Part shown: positions 20,816-32,091 of the stretch, in pieces | Position numbering within the stretch: the stretch's first letter is position 1 | Layout: every line of letters starts with the position of its first letter | Source of the DNA: Mesorhizobium sp. Root554 | Lineage (GTDB): Bacteria > Pseudomonadota > Alphaproteobacteria > Rhizobiales > Rhizobiaceae | Assembly: GCF_001427025.1 (NCBI RefSeq) | Contig: NZ_LMGA01000001.1 | Span: 2,374,722-2,438,721 of the forward strand | DNA length: 64,000 bases | Direction: 5' to 3' | The notes under the pieces: model-generated | Database searches by the model: none | The model's input: only the letters and a program-made list of their open reading frames with translations | Told to the model about the DNA's origin: nothing | Program-made: the position numbers and the translations under genes

Positions 20816-21691
20816 GTGCAGCCACTTCTCGACACGCCACTCTGGCTGCAACGCAAGCGCCACGCCCTCGCGCGCATGACGAACGGGGCGGATTTCCTGA
20901 TGCGGCGCGTCGCCGAGGACCTTGGCGACCGGCTCTCCGCGGTCGAAAGGACCTTCGAAAACGCGGCGACGCTATACTGCCAGACCGCCGACGCCGGCGC
21001 GGTGCTCGCTGCAAGCGGCAAAGTGGAAAAGGTAAGGCGAATCGAAGCCGACCCGGCTTTCCTTGCCGGCGCCGAAGGTGATGTCGCGCCCTTCGAGACC
21101 GCGCCGTTCCAGCCCGGTGAACTCGATCTGGCGGTTTCGATCCTGTCCTTGCAGTCGATGAACGACATTCCGGGAATGCTGGCGCAAATCCGCCGCGCGC
21201 TGAGGCCGGACGGCTTGTTCCTCGGCGCCATGGCGGGGGCCGGCACATTGGCTGAGCTGCGCGAAAGCCTTCTTGCCGCCGAGACGGAACTTGCAGGCGG
21301 CGCCAGCCCTCGGGTCATTCCCTTCGCCGACGTCCGCGATGCGGGAGCGCTACTGCAGCGCGCAGGATTTGCCCTGCCTGTCACCGACACCGAAACCGTT
21401 ACCGTTCGCTACGACACCTTGTTTCACCTGATGGCCGATCTGCGCGCCATGGGGGAAACCAGCGTTCTCGTCGACCGGCCGCGCAAGCCGGCGACGCGAC
21501 GACTGTTCGCGCGTGCGGCCGAAATCTACGCCGAGCGCTTTTCCGATCCCGACGGGCGTGTGCGCGCCACCTTCTCGATTGTCTGGATGTCCGGCTGGGC
21601 GCCCGATCCGTCGCAGCAGAAACCGTTGAAACCCGGCTCGGCCAAAGTTTCGCTCAAGGATATCCTGGAAAACCCGCCTGCTCGGCGTTGA
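20816..21691 (+). CDS. SAM-dependent methyltransferase, NDUFAF5/BioC-like
   Basis: The 291-aa protein has a methyltransferase fold with a degenerate N-terminal nucleotide site. Recognisable segments are LWLQRKRHALARM at the start, DLAVSILSLQSMNDIPGMLAQIRRALRPDGLFLGAM in the centre and a C-terminal SIVWMSGWAPDPSQQKPLKPGS. The latter fits the bacterial homologues of the mitochondrial complex I factor NDUFAF5. That relative hydroxylates or methylates an NDUFS7 arginine, so a role in NADH dehydrogenase assembly is possible but inferred. It is divergent from comF with about 32 bp between them. Confidence 0.75.
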   Translation: MQPLLDTPLWLQRKRHALARMTNGADFLMRRVAEDLGDRLSAVERTFENAATLYCQTADAGAVLAASGKVEKVRRIEADPAFLAGAEGDVAPFETAPFQPGELDLAVSILSLQSMNDIPGMLAQIRRALRPDGLFLGAMAGAGTLAELRESLLAAETELAGGASPRVIPFADVRDAGALLQRAGFALPVTDTETVTVRYDTLFHLMADLRAMGETSVLVDRPRKPATRRLFARAAEIYAERFSDPDGRVRATFSIVWMSGWAPDPSQQKPLKPGSAKVSLKDILENPPARR

Positions 21692-21701
21692 GTGCAAGAG
21701 C

Positions 21702-21878
21702 TTATTTGTTAAAGGCCTTGCGGATTTCGCTGTCGTTGCCGTTCCAGAGCTGGGTGACCTGCTGACCGACAGCGCCAACACCCACGACGATCGCCAATGC
21801 AATCAAGGCCGCGATCATACCATATTCTATGGCCGTCGCACCTTTTTCATCCTGCAAAAATCGTTGCAACAAGCTCAT
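21702..21878 (-). CDS. Flp family type IVb pilin
   Basis: This small gene encodes 58 aa beginning MSLLQRFLQDEKGATAIEYG. The GATAIEYG sequence is the prepilin cleavage and Glu5/Tyr6 signature of Flp pilins, followed by the hydrophobic helix MIAALIALAIVVGVGAVG. Such subunits form Tad/Flp pili for surface attachment after processing by a TadV-type peptidase. AGAGGA at good spacing precedes the ATG. No cpa/tad assembly genes are in the window, so this is a detached pilin copy or an isolated pseudopilin. TTAA half-sites lie 38-66 bp upstream. Confidence 0.9.
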   Translation of the reverse strand: MSLLQRFLQDEKGATAIEYGMIAALIALAIVVGVGAVGQQVTQLWNGNDSEIRKAFNK

Positions 21879-21912
21879 CGGAATTTCCTCTGTCCACGAC
21901 GATAGAAGAAAG

Positions 21913-21943
21913 CCGTTAAGGAAAGTTAACGGATCAGCCTTAA
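21913..21943 (-). promoter_or_regulatory. Cluster of TTAA half-sites upstream of the Flp pilin gene
   Basis: Three TTAA(C) half-sites at 21916-21919, 21926-21929 and 21940-21943 lie just before the pilin gene. The first two form an inverted repeat (ccgttaa, 6-bp spacer, ttaacgg). The spacing is not the standard N7 of CtrA boxes, so CtrA binding is only a possibility; pilin genes are CtrA-controlled in Caulobacter. Confidence 0.35.
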
Positions 21944-21962
21944 CAGGCGATGAGCGAAACCG

Positions 21963-22265
21963 TCAGCATTCTCCGCTGCGGCTGCCGTTGTCACGGATGA
22001 TGCAGACAGAACCCGGCGATGGCTGCAGCACGCTGCGCCGCACGGTGTAGGTGTTGTCACTGCGGATCGAACCGGTCGCCATCATGTCCAGCCCCGCCGG
22101 ATTCCGCGCGATGACCTGGTCCTTTTTGCCCTCAAGATAGGGAATGGCCATCAGCGCCACCGCAATCGCCGTCGAACCGAAAAGCAGCGCGATACGCAGG
22201 ACGCCCATGCCAGCCCGGAATGAACGGTCGGGCCGGATCGAATCCCAGTCCTTGTCGAGGCTCAT
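21963..22265 (-). CDS. Hypothetical single-pass membrane protein
   Basis: The protein (100 aa from the ATG at 22265) starts MSLDKDWDSIRPDRSFRAG, with a membrane segment at about residues 21-43 (VLRIALLFGSTAIAVALMAI). A short exported tail ends CIIRDNGSRSGEC with two cysteines. The orientation is probably N-in/C-out. GAAGGTGG precedes the start; the open frame to 22445 lacks a plausible start. I do not recognise a family. It precedes the Flp pilin gene by 84 bp on the same strand and may be related to it. Confidence 0.7.
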   Translation of the reverse strand: MSLDKDWDSIRPDRSFRAGMGVLRIALLFGSTAIAVALMAIPYLEGKKDQVIARNPAGLDMMATGSIRSDNTYTVRRSVLQPSPGSVCIIRDNGSRSGEC

Positions 22266-22360
22266 GCAACCACCTTCGCGAAACGGCGCTGCCGACCGGC
22301 AAGCCTTTTCGTTCAATTTTTCATAGCAATATAAATCTTCGATTAACGCTGCCGGTCCGA

Positions 22361-22783
22361 TCAAAGCAGGTCGATCAGGAACGGGATCAGCGGCGCGTCC
22401 GCCGGCGGCATCGGATAATCCCGCAATTGCTTTGGCCGCACCCATTTCAGCGCCTGCGCTTCCAGAGGCCGTGGGATGCCGCTATAGCGGCGGCAGACAT
22501 AGAGCGGCATCAGCAGGTGGAAGTCGTCATAGCTGTGGCTGGCGAAGGTCAGCGGTGCCAGGCAGGCTGCCTGGGTCTCGACGCCGATCTCCTCGCGCAA
22601 CTCGCGGATGAGGCACTCCTCCGGCGTTTCGCCCGGCTCCACCTTGCCGCCGGGAAACTCCCACAGGCCGGCCAGTTGCTTCCCCTCAGGCCGCTGCGCG
22701 ATCAGCACCCGTCCGTCGGCGTCGATCAGCGCGCATGCGGTTACCAGAAGCAGGCGTCTGCCGCTGGACGACAAGTTGCTCAC
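22361..22783 (-). CDS. mutT: Nudix hydrolase, MutT-like 8-oxo-dGTP diphosphatase
   Basis: MutT removes oxidised dGTP from the nucleotide pool. The Nudix box is intact: GGKVEPGETPEECLIRELREEIGV near residues 42-65 in the 140-aa product. I choose the GTG at 22783 because it overlaps the stop codon of the upstream GNAT gene in a GTGA junction. A GGCGGGAG region precedes it. It is third in argJ-GNAT-mutT, an order common in Rhizobiales. Confidence 0.92.
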   Translation of the reverse strand: MSNLSSSGRRLLLVTACALIDADGRVLIAQRPEGKQLAGLWEFPGGKVEPGETPEECLIRELREEIGVETQAACLAPLTFASHSYDDFHLLMPLYVCRRYSGIPRPLEAQALKWVRPKQLRDYPMPPADAPLIPFLIDLL

Positions 22784-23559
22784 GCTCCCGCCGGGCGGCG
22801 GTAGTGGTAGCGATAGACTTCCTCGAAGCCGAGCGAACGGTAAAGCGCCAAAGCCGGCGCATTGTCGGCCTCGACCTGCAGCCAGGCCTGGCGGGCGCCG
22901 CGCAGCCGCGCCCATTTCAACGCCGAAAGGGTGAGCCGGCGGCCATGGCCCCGATTGCGCACCGCCTTGTCCGTGCCGATTTCGAACAGCCCCGCGAGAT
23001 CGCCGTCATGAACGCAGATCAGCGTCGCTAGCGCCTCGCCATCCTGCTCCAGCGCGAACAGGCCGGCTTCCGGCTGGATCGCTCCGATGATTTCCGAAAG
23101 ACCAGCCCGCAAGGACCGTTCGAGATCGCGCACCTTGAGCGAGGCACTGACGAAACGGCTGATATCCTTGAGCGGTATCTGGTCGAGCGCATCATCGACT
23201 GGCGCATTGCCGAGCGGCATCCGCATGACCAGAGACTCGTCGAAGCGGCTCCAGCCCTCGCTGTCCATAAAGGCGGAAACTTCCGGACCGGCCAGCGGCG
23301 ACAGACGGAACGTCAGCGGACGGCCATAGGCTTCGAAACGCCGGCTGGCGCGCGCGATGCGGTCGGGCAGATGATGGACGTCGCTCGGATCGAGCGGGTT
23401 CACCGAATTGAGGCGCTTGGCCGGATGGCCAGCCGTCAATCGCACCACCCAGGTTCCGTCATAATGCACTGCCGCGGCAGGCCAGGCGCGGAAGCCCGCG
23501 GCTTCGTAGCGCCTCACTGTGGCGAGAACGCTGGCAGGATGGGCCGAACTCAAATCCAT
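22780..23559 (-). CDS. GNAT family N-acetyltransferase
   Basis: The 259-aa protein has a C-terminal GNAT domain with the acetyl-CoA motif VRNRGHGRRLTLSALKWARLRGARQAWLQVEADNAPALALYRSLGFEEVYRYHYR. The N-terminal half resembles a degenerate second GNAT-like domain. The substrate is unknown. The start at 23559 ([11 protein letters not shown]) shares one base with the argJ stop (TGATG), while a longer frame to 23616 lies within argJ. It is coupled to mutT by a GTGA overlap. Confidence 0.87.
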   Translation of the reverse strand: MDLSSAHPASVLATVRRYEAAGFRAWPAAAVHYDGTWVVRLTAGHPAKRLNSVNPLDPSDVHHLPDRIARASRRFEAYGRPLTFRLSPLAGPEVSAFMDSEGWSRFDESLVMRMPLGNAPVDDALDQIPLKDISRFVSASLKVRDLERSLRAGLSEIIGAIQPEAGLFALEQDGEALATLICVHDGDLAGLFEIGTDKAVRNRGHGRRLTLSALKWARLRGARQAWLQVEADNAPALALYRSLGFEEVYRYHYRRPAGA

Positions 23560-24800
23560 CAGCTCCTGTAGTCGCCATTGATGGCGACATACTCCTTCGT
23601 CAGGTCGCAGGTCCACACCGTGGCCTTGCCACGGCCGATGCCGATATCGGCCACTATGCGTATCTCGTCGCGCTTCATATAGGCCGAGGTCTTTTCCTCG
23701 GAATAGGCCGGGTCGCGTTCGCCTTCATGCGCCAGGCGGTTGTCGCCGAACCAGATCGACAGCCGGTCGCGGTCGGCGGGCTCGCCGGCCTTGCCGACTG
23801 CCATGACCACGCGGCCCCAATTGGCGTCCTCGCCGGCCACGGCCGTCTTCACCAGCGGCGAATTGGCGATGGAAAGCGCGATGCGCTTGGCCGAGCGCGC
23901 CGACTTCGCGCCGGTGACGGTTACTTCGATCTGCTTGCGTGCGCCTTCGCCATCACGCACCACCTGCAGCGCCAGTTGCTTGAGGATTTTTCCGAGCGCC
24001 CGCCTGAAAGCGCCAAGTTGCGGATCCTTGGCGTCCTCTATGCGCGGCGCGCCACGCTTCGAAGCCGCCCCGGTGGCGAATAGCAGCAGCGTGTCGCTGG
24101 TCGACGTGTCGCTATCGACGGTAACGGCGTTGAAGGTCTTGCCGACGGCTCGCGACAGCAAATCCTGCAGCACCGGCGCCGCGATCGGCGCATCCGTGGC
24201 CACGAAGGACAGCATGGTCGCCATGTCGGGTGCGATCATGCCAGCGCCCTTGGCGATGCCGTTGATGGTCACGTCTGTCCCACCGAGCGAGACGGTGGCC
24301 GTCGCGACCTTGGGATAGGTGTCCGTCGTCATGATCGCCTTGGCTGCCTCGGTCCATCCACCAGGCTCGGCTCCGGCGAGAAGTCCTTTCAGCAGATGAC
24401 TGAATTTGCCGGCATCCAGCGGCTCGCCGATCACTCCGGTCGAGGCAAGAAACACGTCGCCCGCCGCGCATCCGGCGGCATTCGCGGCCGCCTTGGCGGT
24501 CATGGCGGTGGAGTCACGGCCCTTCTTGCCGGTGAAAGCGTTGGCGTTGCCGGAATTGACGATCAGCACCCGCGCCTTGCCGGCGGTCAGGTTCTGGCGG
24601 CAGAAGTCCACCGGCGCCGAAGGACATTTGGAACGGGTAAAGACGCCTGCCACCGTCGTGCCCGGATCGAACACCATCGCCAGCAGGTCGGTGCGGTCGC
24701 GGTACTTGATACCTGCCTCGGCGGTGGCCATGCGCACGCCTTCGATGGCCGGCATTTTGGGGTATTTCTTTGGCGCAAGCGGGGAAACGGCAGTGGACAT
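23559..24800 (-). CDS. argJ: Bifunctional ornithine acetyltransferase / N-acetylglutamate synthase
   Basis: ArgJ moves the acetyl group from N-acetylornithine to glutamate, giving the cyclic arginine pathway. It self-cleaves before a conserved threonine in the motif MLSFVATDA, preceded by [16 protein letters not shown] (around residues 185-210 of 413). The C-terminal [15 protein letters not shown] ending is characteristic. The start at 24800 ([17 protein letters not shown]) fits the family; the frame to 24914 has no RBS-backed alternative. It heads argJ-GNAT-mutT after a terminator of the upstream isomerase gene. Confidence 0.96.
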   Translation of the reverse strand: MSTAVSPLAPKKYPKMPAIEGVRMATAEAGIKYRDRTDLLAMVFDPGTTVAGVFTRSKCPSAPVDFCRQNLTAGKARVLIVNSGNANAFTGKKGRDSTAMTAKAAANAAGCAAGDVFLASTGVIGEPLDAGKFSHLLKGLLAGAEPGGWTEAAKAIMTTDTYPKVATATVSLGGTDVTINGIAKGAGMIAPDMATMLSFVATDAPIAAPVLQDLLSRAVGKTFNAVTVDSDTSTSDTLLLFATGAASKRGAPRIEDAKDPQLGAFRRALGKILKQLALQVVRDGEGARKQIEVTVTGAKSARSAKRIALSIANSPLVKTAVAGEDANWGRVVMAVGKAGEPADRDRLSIWFGDNRLAHEGERDPAYSEEKTSAYMKRDEIRIVADIGIGRGKATVWTCDLTKEYVAINGDYRS

Positions 24801-24912
24801 CGGGGCCTCGGCGCGAATTCTTGAAGCAAGCCGGTTTGCCCGATAGCGCGCGCCGGCGCAAGGCGAAAACGCTCGGCTCCGGGGCACTCGCTGGTCATCG
24901 GCAAGGGGAATC

Positions 24913-24941
24913 AAAAAGGGCGGCGCCTGACGGCACCGCCC
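24913..24941 (-). terminator. Rho-independent terminator of the parvulin isomerase gene
   Basis: A 10-bp stem (24918-24927 with 24932-24941, one G-T pair) has a 4-nt loop. It is followed on the minus strand by TTTTT (24913-24917). It lies 24 bp past the isomerase stop. Confidence 0.85.
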
Positions 24942-24965
24942 CTTTGGAATTCCACAAAGAAACGA

Positions 24966-25883
24966 TTATTTCGCGCCTTCGGCCTCATCGACGGCCTTCT
25001 TCAACGCCGGATCAGGTATCTCGACCTTGGCGGCGCCGCGCAGTTCCTTGACCAGCGCGAAATACCTGTCGCGGATGACGGCCGAACGCGCCTGGTCCTT
25101 CACCTGCTCGAAAGCCGGCGGCTGCTGGGCGCGCTTGTCTTCCACCTTGATCACGTGCCAGCCGAACTGCGTCTGGATCGGCTCCTTGGTGTAGGCGCCG
25201 ACAGCCAGAGCCTGCGCGGCCTTGTCGAACTCGGGCACCATCTGGCCTGGCGCGAAATAACCGAGGTCGCCGCCATTGGTCTTGCCGCTCGGATCGCTCG
25301 TATGCTTGTTGGCGAGATCCTCGAACTTGGCGCCGCCATCCAGTTCCTTGATGATGGCCTGCGCCTCTTCCTTGGTCTTCACGAGAATGTGACGGGCATG
25401 GACCTCGTTGACGGGCGGCGTGTCGGCGATTTCCTTGTCGTAGCGGGCGCGGACTTCGGCATCGGTGATCTTGCCGACCACTTCCTTTTCGACCATCTCG
25501 CCATGCAGCGCGCGCTCCTGCAGGAACGCGGCGCGGCGCTGGAAGTCCGGCTCCTTGTCGAGACCGTCGGTGACCGCCTTGGCGGCAAGGACCTTGATTT
25601 CGATGGCGGCGGAAAGGGCGGCAGCGCGGCGCTGTTCGGCCGGCAACTGCGCGAACTGCTTGGCAAGCTCGCCTTCTGCCAGCGAAAGGTCGGCTTCGGT
25701 GACCGGCTTGCCGTTGACGGTCGCAACAACAGTGCCTGGGTCGATGGCGGCCGGGGCTGGCGCGGCTTCGGCTGGTTTCGCTGGAGCGGCGTCCTGAGCC
25801 GTTGCCGGCGTCAGCAGCAAAGCCGACAGTCCGGCAGCCAGAAAGAGGCCGACAATCGGCGTGCGGCGGGTGGAAAGGGACAT
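24966..25883 (-). CDS. Peptidylprolyl isomerase, parvulin/PrsA-SurA type
   Basis: The 305-aa protein has an N-terminal signal region ([18 protein letters not shown]) and an Ala/Pro linker. A SurA-like N-domain is followed by a rotamase domain at about residues 155-250 ([55 protein letters not shown]). It helps fold exported proteins in the periplasm. The gene is divergent from secA across 243 bp, so export machinery and a periplasmic chaperone share a control region. Confidence 0.9.
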   Translation of the reverse strand: MSLSTRRTPIVGLFLAAGLSALLLTPATAQDAAPAKPAEAAPAPAAIDPGTVVATVNGKPVTEADLSLAEGELAKQFAQLPAEQRRAAALSAAIEIKVLAAKAVTDGLDKEPDFQRRAAFLQERALHGEMVEKEVVGKITDAEVRARYDKEIADTPPVNEVHARHILVKTKEEAQAIIKELDGGAKFEDLANKHTSDPSGKTNGGDLGYFAPGQMVPEFDKAAQALAVGAYTKEPIQTQFGWHVIKVEDKRAQQPPAFEQVKDQARSAVIRDRYFALVKELRGAAKVEIPDPALKKAVDEAEGAK

Positions 25884-25970
25884 GGATTGGGACTCCGATG
25901 GGAATTGTCGGGTTCTGAGATCAGCCCGAATGTGGCGAAATTAGGCGTTTCAGGCCCGGATAACGCAGCG

Positions 25971-25999
25971 TTGACATCGATTGTGGCCCCTCTTATCTG
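25971..25999 (+). promoter_or_regulatory. Candidate sigma-70 promoter of secA
   Basis: TTGACA (25971-25976), a 17-bp spacer and TATCTG (25994-25999) lie about 128 bp upstream of the secA start. The -35 element is a perfect consensus. Confidence 0.5.
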
Positions 26000-26126
26000 T
26001 CCAACGACTTTGCGTCCAGAACTGTTCCGGGCGCTTTTGGTGTTTCCTCCGTTTCCATGCGGGCTTGACTGGGTGCAGCGTGTGCCTGTCGCCCGACCCC
26101 GGGAACGCAATCGAAAGGACCATTTA

Positions 26127-28853
<2,727 letters not shown>

Positions 28854-28863
28854 AGCGCGATCC

Positions 28864-28890
28864 GACGGGCATCGAATGTCGATGCCCGTC
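28864..28890 (+). terminator. Hairpin terminator after secA
   Basis: A perfect 12-bp stem (28864-28875 with 28879-28890) has a 3-nt loop, 10 bp past the secA stop. The following T-run is poor (ccttgc), so it may work with Rho or as a stabilising hairpin. Confidence 0.55.
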
Positions 28891-29103
28891 CCTTGCGGCA
28901 TGTGATCTTGTCCGCATCCCCGAAAGCCATTTTCGCCTCTAAGCTCTCCGGCTTTACAATCCGCACCGCCGAGTTCGAACATGGGGGCGTGGCCCCGTCA
29001 GCTGAGCCGCCACAGTGGCAATTGTCAGGGCTTACCCAACCGTTTCTTAAGGTGTTTTCGCTAGATAACGGGCGACACTGAGCGGAAGACGGAGAGTACC
29101 GGA

Positions 29104-30504
29104 GTGCGCTTTTCCGCGGCCACCACAGCCGAGCGGTTCCTGCCGCAGCGCCTTGCGCTGCGCGCCCGGCCGCTGCTGGGCCGCGTCGATGCAATCCTGT
29201 TCGCCGCCGATGAACGCGGCGAAGCCGGACGCGTTTCGCTCATTGCCTTTTCCATCCGTATCGTCAGCGCTTTCATCGCTTTCGTCAGCCAGGTGCTGAT
29301 GGCCCGCTGGCTGGGCTCTTTCGAATACGGCATCTTCGTGCTGGTGTGGACGACCATGGTCATCGTCGGCAGCCTGTCCTGCCTCGGCTTCCACACCTCG
29401 GTGATCCGCTTCATTCCCGAATTCCGCGAGCGCGGCATGATCGCCGAACTGCGCGGCATCGTGCTGGCGAGCCGGCTCTTCGTTCTGGGTGCGTCCACGC
29501 TGATCGCGCTGATCGGCGCGCTGAGCGTCTGGCTGCTGTCGCCATGGCTCGAGAACTACTATGTGGTGCCGTTTCTGCTCGGCATCTTCTGCCTGCCGAT
29601 GATCGCCCTGTCGGATCTGATGCAGGGCATCTCGCGGGCCAATTCCTGGGCGATGTTCGCGCTTCTGCCGACCTATATCATGCGCCCGATCCTGATCCTC
29701 GCCCTCATGGGCATAGCGCTTGCTTGCGGCTTTGCTCCCGATGCGCGGACCGCCATCCTGGCCACCATCGCAGCCACCTATGCCACGACGATTACACAGC
29801 TCGTCGGCGTCACCCAAAGCATGCACGCCCGGACGCCTGCCGGCCCGAGGAAGATCGATTTCGCCAGATGGTTCGTGATCTCGTTGCCGATCTTCCTGGT
29901 CGAAAGCTTCTTCTTCCTGCTGACCAATGCCGACGTTCTGATGGTCGGCTTCTATCTCAATCCCGACGACGTCGCCGTCTATTTCGCCACGGTGAAGACG
30001 CTGGCGCTGGTCCACTTCGTCTATTTTGCCGTGAAGGCGGGAGTCGCCCAGCGTTACGCCCACTTCACCCATGGCGACTCGTCCAAGCTCGCCGCCTTTG
30101 CCCGTGAGACCGTGACGTGGACCTTCTGGCCCTCCGTGCTGATGGGGCTGGTGGTGATTGCCCTCGGCAAGCCGATGCTGATCCTGTTCGGTCCCGAATT
30201 CGAGGCCGGCTATCCCCTGTTGTTCATACTGGTGCTCGGTGTCGTCGCGCGTTCCGCCGTTGGGCCTTGTGAGAGCCTGCTGACCATGAGCGGCAACCAG
30301 AACATCTGCGCCCTGGTCTTTGCCCTGACGCTGGCGTTGAACATCGGCATGAGCTTTGTGCTGATTCCGCATCTGCATCTATGGGGCGCGGCCATTGCGA
30401 CGGCGCTTTCGATGGTGTTCGAGGCCGCTGCCCTTTCCTTTACCGTCTGGCGCAGGCTCGGCATCGTCATGGCCATCTTCATGCCCGCCAAAGGAGGTGC
30501 CTGA
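29104..30504 (+). CDS. Lipopolysaccharide/polysaccharide flippase, MATE/Wzx-like
   Basis: The 466-aa protein has about 12-14 membrane segments and the early stretch GEAGRVSLIAFSIRIVSAFIAFVSQVLMARWLGSFEYGIF, which is typical of polysaccharide biosynthesis (Wzx/RfbX) flippases. These move lipid-linked sugar units across the inner membrane. The start is a GTG (29104) with GGAG-like sequence upstream. Its stop overlaps the start of the next gene (TGATG), so the two work as a unit. The sugar substrate is unknown; no glycosyltransferases are nearby. Confidence 0.8.
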   Translation: MRFSAATTAERFLPQRLALRARPLLGRVDAILFAADERGEAGRVSLIAFSIRIVSAFIAFVSQVLMARWLGSFEYGIFVLVWTTMVIVGSLSCLGFHTSVIRFIPEFRERGMIAELRGIVLASRLFVLGASTLIALIGALSVWLLSPWLENYYVVPFLLGIFCLPMIALSDLMQGISRANSWAMFALLPTYIMRPILILALMGIALACGFAPDARTAILATIAATYATTITQLVGVTQSMHARTPAGPRKIDFARWFVISLPIFLVESFFFLLTNADVLMVGFYLNPDDVAVYFATVKTLALVHFVYFAVKAGVAQRYAHFTHGDSSKLAAFARETVTWTFWPSVLMGLVVIALGKPMLILFGPEFEAGYPLLFILVLGVVARSAVGPCESLLTMSGNQNICALVFALTLALNIGMSFVLIPHLHLWGAAIATALSMVFEAAALSFTVWRRLGIVMAIFMPAKGGA

Positions 30505-31784
30505 TGGCAGCCGTCCCACTGATCGAGGAAAGCAGCGGCGGTCCGGCCGGCGCCATGGTGTCGGGCCTTGCCGGCCTTGCCTATGATGTCGCCGAACTGG
30601 CGCATATCGAACGTCTCGCGGGCAACCGGCCGGAGCGGACGCTCGCCATCTATCCGGCCTCCGCGGGATTCGAACTGGTCGAGGAACTCGACTATCTGTG
30701 CGCCCGCACGATCGAGCCGAACGTTTTCTTCAACCCGCGCTTCCTTGCCCCGGCCATGCCTCGGCTGGAGGATCGCGAGGTGCGGCTGGCGGTGATCCGG
30801 GACGGCGACGAGCACCGCAGCCGGCTGCGGCTGCTGGTGCCCTTCTCGGTGGAAAAGCCGGCCATACCGCTCGGCGTCTCGATCATGCGCACATGGTCAA
30901 GCCCGTTCGGTCCGGTCGGAACCCCTCTGATCGACCGCGACGACCCAATCGGCGTCGTCGAGGATTTCTTCTCCATGCTTTCCAGGCCTCATCTGCGGCT
31001 GCCGAAGGTGCTGGTGCTTCCCGATGTGCCTCTCGATGGGCCGATGGCCTCGCTGCTCAGGACCGTAGCGGAATCGCGCGGCCTGCCGCTCATCGCGACC
31101 GGCGAGGCGCTGCGGCCGATCCTGCAAAGCGAACTGGATGCCGAAACCTATCTGAAACAGTCGCTGCGAGCGCACCACTATCGGGAATTCCGCCGGCTGA
31201 AGCGACGGCTGGCCGAACTCGGCGACCTCGAGCACAAGGTGGCGCGCGGCCCGGAGGAAATCCGCCATGCCATCGAAAGCTTCCTGACGCTGGAGGCCGC
31301 TGGCTGGAAGGGCCGCGAACGCACCGCCATGGCCATCGACCGCTACCGCGCCGCCTTCGCCCGCGAGGCCGTCCATCGCCTTGCCGAACAGGATCTGTGC
31401 CGCATCCACACGCTGACCTTGGCCGGCCGCACCATCGCCAGCCTGATCGTCTTCGTCGAAGCCGGCGTCGCCTACACCTGGAAGACCGCCTACGACGAGA
31501 CCCTGGCGCCCTATTCGCCGGGCACGCTGCTGATGATTGAGGTAACGAAGCAGCATCTCGAAGATCCGAACATCGACATGACCGATTCCTGCGCTGTGCC
31601 CGACCATCCGGTGATGAGTCGCTTGTGGAGCGAGCGCCGGCCGGTCGGCACCTTCGTTGTCGGCCTGTCGCCTGACACAGATCGACTGGCCCGGCAGGCG
31701 ACGTCGCAGCTCCACCTCTATCGCGAAACCCGCAACATGGCGCGGCTGGTGCGCAACAGGATCCGGAGCCTGCTGCGGCGATAG
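30504..31784 (+). CDS. GNAT/BioF2-type acetyltransferase (CelD/BcsL family-like)
   Basis: The 426-aa protein has a BioF2-like GNAT domain in its C-terminal half. Seen are YLKQSLRAHHYREFRRLKRRLAELG, a helix ESFLTLEAAGWKGR, and the core TIASLIVFVEAGVAYTWKTAYDETLAPYSPGTLLMIE. Relatives act on polysaccharides or peptidoglycan precursors. A near-perfect Shine-Dalgarno (AAAGGAGGT) precedes the ATG at 30504, which shares one base with the flippase stop. The pair implies a modified exported glycan. The specific reaction cannot be stated. Confidence 0.78.
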   Translation: MAAVPLIEESSGGPAGAMVSGLAGLAYDVAELAHIERLAGNRPERTLAIYPASAGFELVEELDYLCARTIEPNVFFNPRFLAPAMPRLEDREVRLAVIRDGDEHRSRLRLLVPFSVEKPAIPLGVSIMRTWSSPFGPVGTPLIDRDDPIGVVEDFFSMLSRPHLRLPKVLVLPDVPLDGPMASLLRTVAESRGLPLIATGEALRPILQSELDAETYLKQSLRAHHYREFRRLKRRLAELGDLEHKVARGPEEIRHAIESFLTLEAAGWKGRERTAMAIDRYRAAFAREAVHRLAEQDLCRIHTLTLAGRTIASLIVFVEAGVAYTWKTAYDETLAPYSPGTLLMIEVTKQHLEDPNIDMTDSCAVPDHPVMSRLWSERRPVGTFVVGLSPDTDRLARQATSQLHLYRETRNMARLVRNRIRSLLRR

Positions 31785-31814
31785 GAGCGAAGCGAACTGG
31801 CGCGGAATAAAGAT

Positions 31815-31899
31815 TGGTGCCCCTAGCCGGGATCGAACCAGCACTCCTTGCGGAACTCGATTTTGAGTCGAGCGCGTCTACCAATTCCGCCATAGGGGC
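31815..31899 (-). tRNA. tRNA-Leu (anticodon CAA)
   Basis: The minus strand reads GCCCCTATGG... to ...GGGGCACCA with a seven-base-pair acceptor stem and encoded CCA. The anticodon arm CTCGA-CTCAAAA-TCGAG gives anticodon CAA for leucine codon UUG. A long variable arm between the anticodon and T arms (CTCCTTGCGGAA on the plus strand) fits a class II tRNA. T loop GTTCGATCC is intact. Length is 85 nt. Confidence 0.95.
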
Positions 31900-31900
31900 T

Positions 31901-31916
31901 CGGACCGGGTGGTCCG
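31901..31916 (-). other. Short hairpin in the tRNA-Leu leader
   Basis: cggacc (31901-31906) pairs with ggtccg (31911-31916) directly 5' of the mature tRNA on the minus strand, within the predicted precursor. It may affect processing; no other role is visible. Confidence 0.4.
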
Positions 31917-31927
31917 GATGCGCGCGG

Positions 31928-31955
31928 ACTATACGGTTGCGGGCCTGTTCGTCAA
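31928..31955 (-). promoter_or_regulatory. Candidate sigma-70 promoter of tRNA-Leu
   Basis: On the minus strand TTGACG (31950-31955), a 16-bp spacer and TATAGT (31928-31933) lie 30 bp upstream of the tRNA 5' end. Both elements are close to consensus. Confidence 0.65.
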
Positions 31956-32091
31956 CAGCCTGCGTCGCGCCGGCGCAAGGATAGGCTGCGACAATAACGG
32001 CGTGCCAAGGCCTCTGTCGGATTCGTGAAACGCTGTGGCATTGTGCGTCGCGAGAAATCTTCCTAGACAGGCGGCATCGAAAGAGGGGCTC

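Noticed and set aside
29047..30378. 443-codon minus frame opposite the flippase
   Set aside because: Its product is low-complexity H/D/Q/R-rich, typical of an antisense shadow.
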